This document shows positions 10,786 through 13,073 of a stretch of DNA of 13,073 bases, piece after piece. The notes beneath the pieces were generated by a model. That model was not told the DNA's origin and searched no databases. It saw nothing but the letters and a program-made list of their open reading frames with translations. Every line of letters begins with the position of its first letter. The first letter of the stretch is position 1. The position numbers and the translations under genes were made by a program. This DNA comes from an uncultured Bacteroidales bacterium (GTDB lineage Bacteria; Bacteroidota; Bacteroidia; Bacteroidales; F082), in assembly GCA_946410535.1 (NCBI GenBank), contig CAMKAR010000022.1, positions 1 to 13,073 on the forward strand. Reading direction: 5' to 3'.

Positions 10786-11801
10786 AAGAAACATTCTACA
10801 ACAACCTGCGCGTGGCACTATTTGAGACCATACCAACCGACCTGGTCCAAAAGGTTATGGACGTGGTGACACAGCAGTTAGGACAATACGACCTGCAGCT
10901 GAAGCCGCATGAGATTGTGGTCTACGACAACGGCGACGCCGAAATGCTGAAGCGCTTCTTTGTCGCCAAGGCCACGGAAGGATTGACAGACAGCTCGCTT
11001 CAAACATATAGAAGAATGCTTGGCATGATCTTCAACAAGTTTGGCAAGCATATCAAAGACATAAACACCGATGACATACGTCTGCTTATGGCAAGTATGA
11101 GAGTCGAGAAAAAAAGCACTGCTTACCAGAACTTCATCCGAAGGATACTATGCTCATTCTTCAAGTGGATAACCCAAGAAGGCTACATCGACAAAAACCC
11201 GATGCTTCGAATTCCATCGGTTCGTGAACAAAAAAAGATTAAAAAGCCTTTTACCGAGGAAGAGCTTGAGCAGCTGCGATTGAATGCCGGATCGCTGAGA
11301 AATGAATGTATTATCGAGTTTCTTTACTCGACAGGGTGCCGTGTCTCGGAAATGCTTTCACTGAACAGGGACGACGTCAACTTAGTCGAAAATGAAGTGA
11401 TGGTGCTCGGGAAGGGAAAGAAATACCGCATGGTATATCTATCGCCGAGGTGCAGCGCACTGCTTAAAAAGTACCTGTCAGAGCGCAAAGACAATGGAGA
11501 AGCGTTGTTTGTGGCAGATTATAGCAACTGGAAAAACAGAAACATGGACTATAGAACTGGACACAGATTGGATAAATGTTCAGTCGGTGAGATATTAAGA
11601 GCAATCGGCAAAAAGTGCAACATCCCCAACGTCCATCCTCACCGCTTCCGCCGCACAACCGCAACTTTGGCACTGAAACGCGGCATGAAAATAACCGACG
11701 TTCAGAGGATGCTAGGTCACTCCGACATTAAGACAACAACCATATATGCAATCTCAAACGATGAAGAAGTCAAGCGTGAACACGAAAAGTATCTTATCTG
11801 A
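10782..11801 (+). CDS. Tyrosine recombinase (phage integrase / Xer-like)
   Basis: The 339-residue protein has a SAM-like N-terminal core-binding domain (about 50-140). The catalytic domain carries the full set: R187 (TGCRVSEML), K211 (GKGKKY), H287 and R290 (HPHRFRRTTA), H313 (GHSDIKTT) and nucleophile Y322. Its length and motif spacing are like XerC/XerD and phage integrases. It would join DNA by cutting via a tyrosine-DNA bond. It is the obvious candidate to act at the tRNA border near 124-160, though it lies 10 kb away inside the replication operon. An alternative job is resolving dimers. The start overlaps the previous stop by ATGA. Confidence 0.92.
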   Translation: MKETFYNNLRVALFETIPTDLVQKVMDVVTQQLGQYDLQLKPHEIVVYDNGDAEMLKRFFVAKATEGLTDSSLQTYRRMLGMIFNKFGKHIKDINTDDIRLLMASMRVEKKSTAYQNFIRRILCSFFKWITQEGYIDKNPMLRIPSVREQKKIKKPFTEEELEQLRLNAGSLRNECIIEFLYSTGCRVSEMLSLNRDDVNLVENEVMVLGKGKKYRMVYLSPRCSALLKKYLSERKDNGEALFVADYSNWKNRNMDYRTGHRLDKCSVGEILRAIGKKCNIPNVHPHRFRRTTATLALKRGMKITDVQRMLGHSDIKTTTIYAISNDEEVKREHEKYLI

Positions 11802-12366
11802 GGTGAACCGAATCCTCGGCATAACCGACTCATACCAGGCACCCGACAGGATGCTTCAGGTGGTGACAAGCCAAAACCGACAAGAGCGCGACCATATCTA
11901 TCAGCAGTTGGCTGACCTTAACGATTGCGACTACTCGATAGACTGGTTTTTCGAGTATTTCCAAGAGGAACATGCCGACCGCCACCAAAACAAGCAGGAC
12001 TTCACACCACCTTGCATCGCCTCCATCGTGCACGACGTGCTGCATGCTGGCGAAACAGAAGGCCAACAAATAACCTACGACCCAGCCGCAGGGACGGGAC
12101 AATTACTCATCCGCAACTGGTGGCTTGAACGGCGAAAATACATGCCGTGGGAATATCGCCCAATCGACCACCTTGTTGTATGTTCAGAGCTATCCATCAA
12201 GACCGTGCCGTTCCTGCTGTTCAATCTTTCTGTGCGGGGCATCTGCGGAATGGTATTCCACATGAACACAATGACAGAAGAAGTGTTTGAGTCATACGTG
12301 CTTACCAACCCGACAAACGACCCGCTTAAATACTCCGACGTGAACCTTTTATCCAAAATACAATGA
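11761..12366 (+). CDS. N6-methyltransferase-like protein lacking NPPY
   Basis: The 201-residue protein has the layout of HsdM-type adenine methylases. DFTPPCIASIVHDVL at 80-94 precedes the SAM-binding motif YDPAAGTGQLLIRNW at 106-120. Then CSELSIKTVPFLLFNLSVRG follows the usual core order. The catalytic NPP(Y/F/W) is missing. In its place is VLTNPTNDPLKYSDVNL near 180-196. I recall a Bacteroidales phage family with the same replacement, so this may be a standing variant rather than decay. It may bind SAM or DNA without methylating. I chose the ATG at 11761. An in-frame ATG at 11746 is possible, and both overlap the recombinase gene. Confidence 0.75.
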   Translation: MKKSSVNTKSILSEVNRILGITDSYQAPDRMLQVVTSQNRQERDHIYQQLADLNDCDYSIDWFFEYFQEEHADRHQNKQDFTPPCIASIVHDVLHAGETEGQQITYDPAAGTGQLLIRNWWLERRKYMPWEYRPIDHLVVCSELSIKTVPFLLFNLSVRGICGMVFHMNTMTEEVFESYVLTNPTNDPLKYSDVNLLSKIQ

Positions 12367-13073
12367 TCTCCAAAATCGACATAAACCGAATCGCCGAAGC
12401 CGTCGACATCGTTGACCTCGTAAGCGCCGAAGTGAAGCTGAAGCCTCAGGGCAAAACCCTCGTGGGCTGCTGCCCCTTCCACACCGAGAAGACCGGCTCG
12501 TTCACCGTCAGCCAGGCACGGCAGACCTACCACTGCTTCGGCTGCGGCAAACACGGCGACGTGTTCCAGTGGGTGATGGAACGCGAAGGCTGCAACTACC
12601 CCGAAGCCGTCCGCCGTCTGGCCAAACGCGCCAACATCGAAATCAACGAGCGCGAGAAGACCGCCGAGGAGATTGCCCGCGAAACCAAACGCGAAGCCCT
12701 GCTTATGATCACCCAGCAGGTCAACGCCTGGTTCGTCGCACAGCTCGAAGCCAACCAACCCGCCAAGGACTACGCCCTGAAACGCTGGGCGGTCCGTGGC
12801 AAGGACACCAACCCCATGGACTACATCCGCGAGACGGGCATAGGCTTCGCACCTCCCGGCAACGCGCTCCTCGAATGGGCCAAACAGCAAGGCATCAGCC
12901 TCGACATGCTCAAAGAACTGAATATCGTGGGCACCAAAGACGGCCACGACTACAGTTTCTTCCGCAACCGCATCACCATCCCCATACGCAGCCGCACCAA
13001 CCAGATAGAAGGCTGGACTTGCCGCGATCTCAGCGGACAAAGCCCAGCCAAATACCTCAACTCCACCGACAGC
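12363..13073 (+). CDS. dnaG: DnaG-type primase, N-terminal part (runs off window)
   Basis: The reading frame is open from the ATG at 12363 to the last base, 237 codons without a stop. The CHC2 zinc-binding domain is complete: C37 and H40 in CCPFHTEKTGSF, then C58 and C61 in YHCFGCGKHGD, followed by FQWVMEREGCNYPEAVRRLA. At about 205-237 the catalytic domain begins (FRNRITIPIRSRTNQIEGW, then PAKYLNS). It would make RNA primers for phage DNA replication. The start overlaps the previous stop by ATGA. The symbol marks the family. The phage copy may be a primase-helicase fusion if a helicase domain follows beyond the window. Confidence 0.9.
   Translation, partial: MISKIDINRIAEAVDIVDLVSAEVKLKPQGKTLVGCCPFHTEKTGSFTVSQARQTYHCFGCGKHGDVFQWVMEREGCNYPEAVRRLAKRANIEINEREKTAEEIARETKREALLMITQQVNAWFVAQLEANQPAKDYALKRWAVRGKDTNPMDYIRETGIGFAPPGNALLEWAKQQGISLDMLKELNIVGTKDGHDYSFFRNRITIPIRSRTNQIEGWTCRDLSGQSPAKYLNSTDS

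Noticed and set aside
12075..13040. Minus-strand frame of 321 codons
   Set aside because: It is antisense to the N6-MTase-like gene and the primase, both clearly coding, and has the Ala/Val/Gly-rich look of a shadow frame.

Overview
The window reads as the early (control and replication) end of a temperate phage, or a related integrative element, of a Bacteroidales bacterium (Bacteroides/Prevotella-like). The lineage call rests on three things. A Bacteroidetes-type promoter (TTG, 19 bases, TAnnTTTG) drives the rightward operon. Several proteins look like families I recall from Bacteroidales phages: a NUMOD1-like GRF..GNVPxNKGK protein, an N6-MTase-like protein without NPPY, and a CxxCG.PW..VE.H..CE.CW protein. 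Many starts lack a Shine-Dalgarno (SD) sequence. No database search was possible, so family names come from motifs and memory.

Layout. Positions 1-160 look like the chromosomal border: a terminator-like hairpin beside the 3' part of a minus-strand tRNA gene whose 5' part is missing, as expected at an att junction. Two TTTTGTGCAG copies 11 bp apart follow and may be recombinase arm sites. From 270 to 1334 a leftward operon carries an XRE-type repressor and two unrecognised genes. The 1335-1488 control region holds a rightward promoter and two TTGTnnAnTGCGTAAA repeats 41 bp apart.

From 1489 to 6040 runs a dense rightward operon of about fifteen small genes. Most overlap by ATGA or are spaced by a few bases, and many have near-perfect SDs (AAAGGAGGTG) encoded inside the end of the gene before. 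Contents include a Cro-like small protein, several Cys-rich mini-proteins (two of them, 45 and 40 aa, easy to miss), a nucleoside deoxyribosyltransferase-like enzyme, a YopX-like protein and a DUF551-like protein. From 6037 to 8105 a C5-cytosine methyltransferase and a DPPH-type methyltransferase are coupled by an ATGA overlap, probably for antirestriction or self-marking.

From about 8.1 to 10.8 kb the style changes. Most starts lack an SD, and the leaders are made of 8-bp tandem repeats (AACTGAAC, GCACGATA, AAATCTTT). A 166-bp nested inverted repeat fills a gene-free stretch at 9733-9898. A zinc-finger gene at 9927 stops at an in-frame TAG, after which 50 coding-like codons continue to 10274. 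From 10309 to the end come a NUMOD1-like protein, a complete tyrosine recombinase, an N6-MTase-like protein lacking NPPY, and the N-terminal 237 residues of a DnaG-type primase that runs off the window.

Taken together: the leftward repressor holds the rightward promoter shut. On induction the early operon makes small host-takeover proteins, then DNA-modifying enzymes, then recombinase and primase. Most promising for novelty are the nested inverted repeat, the TAG-interrupted gene, the 8-bp repeat leaders beside an SD-rich operon, and the two unknown genes behind the repressor.
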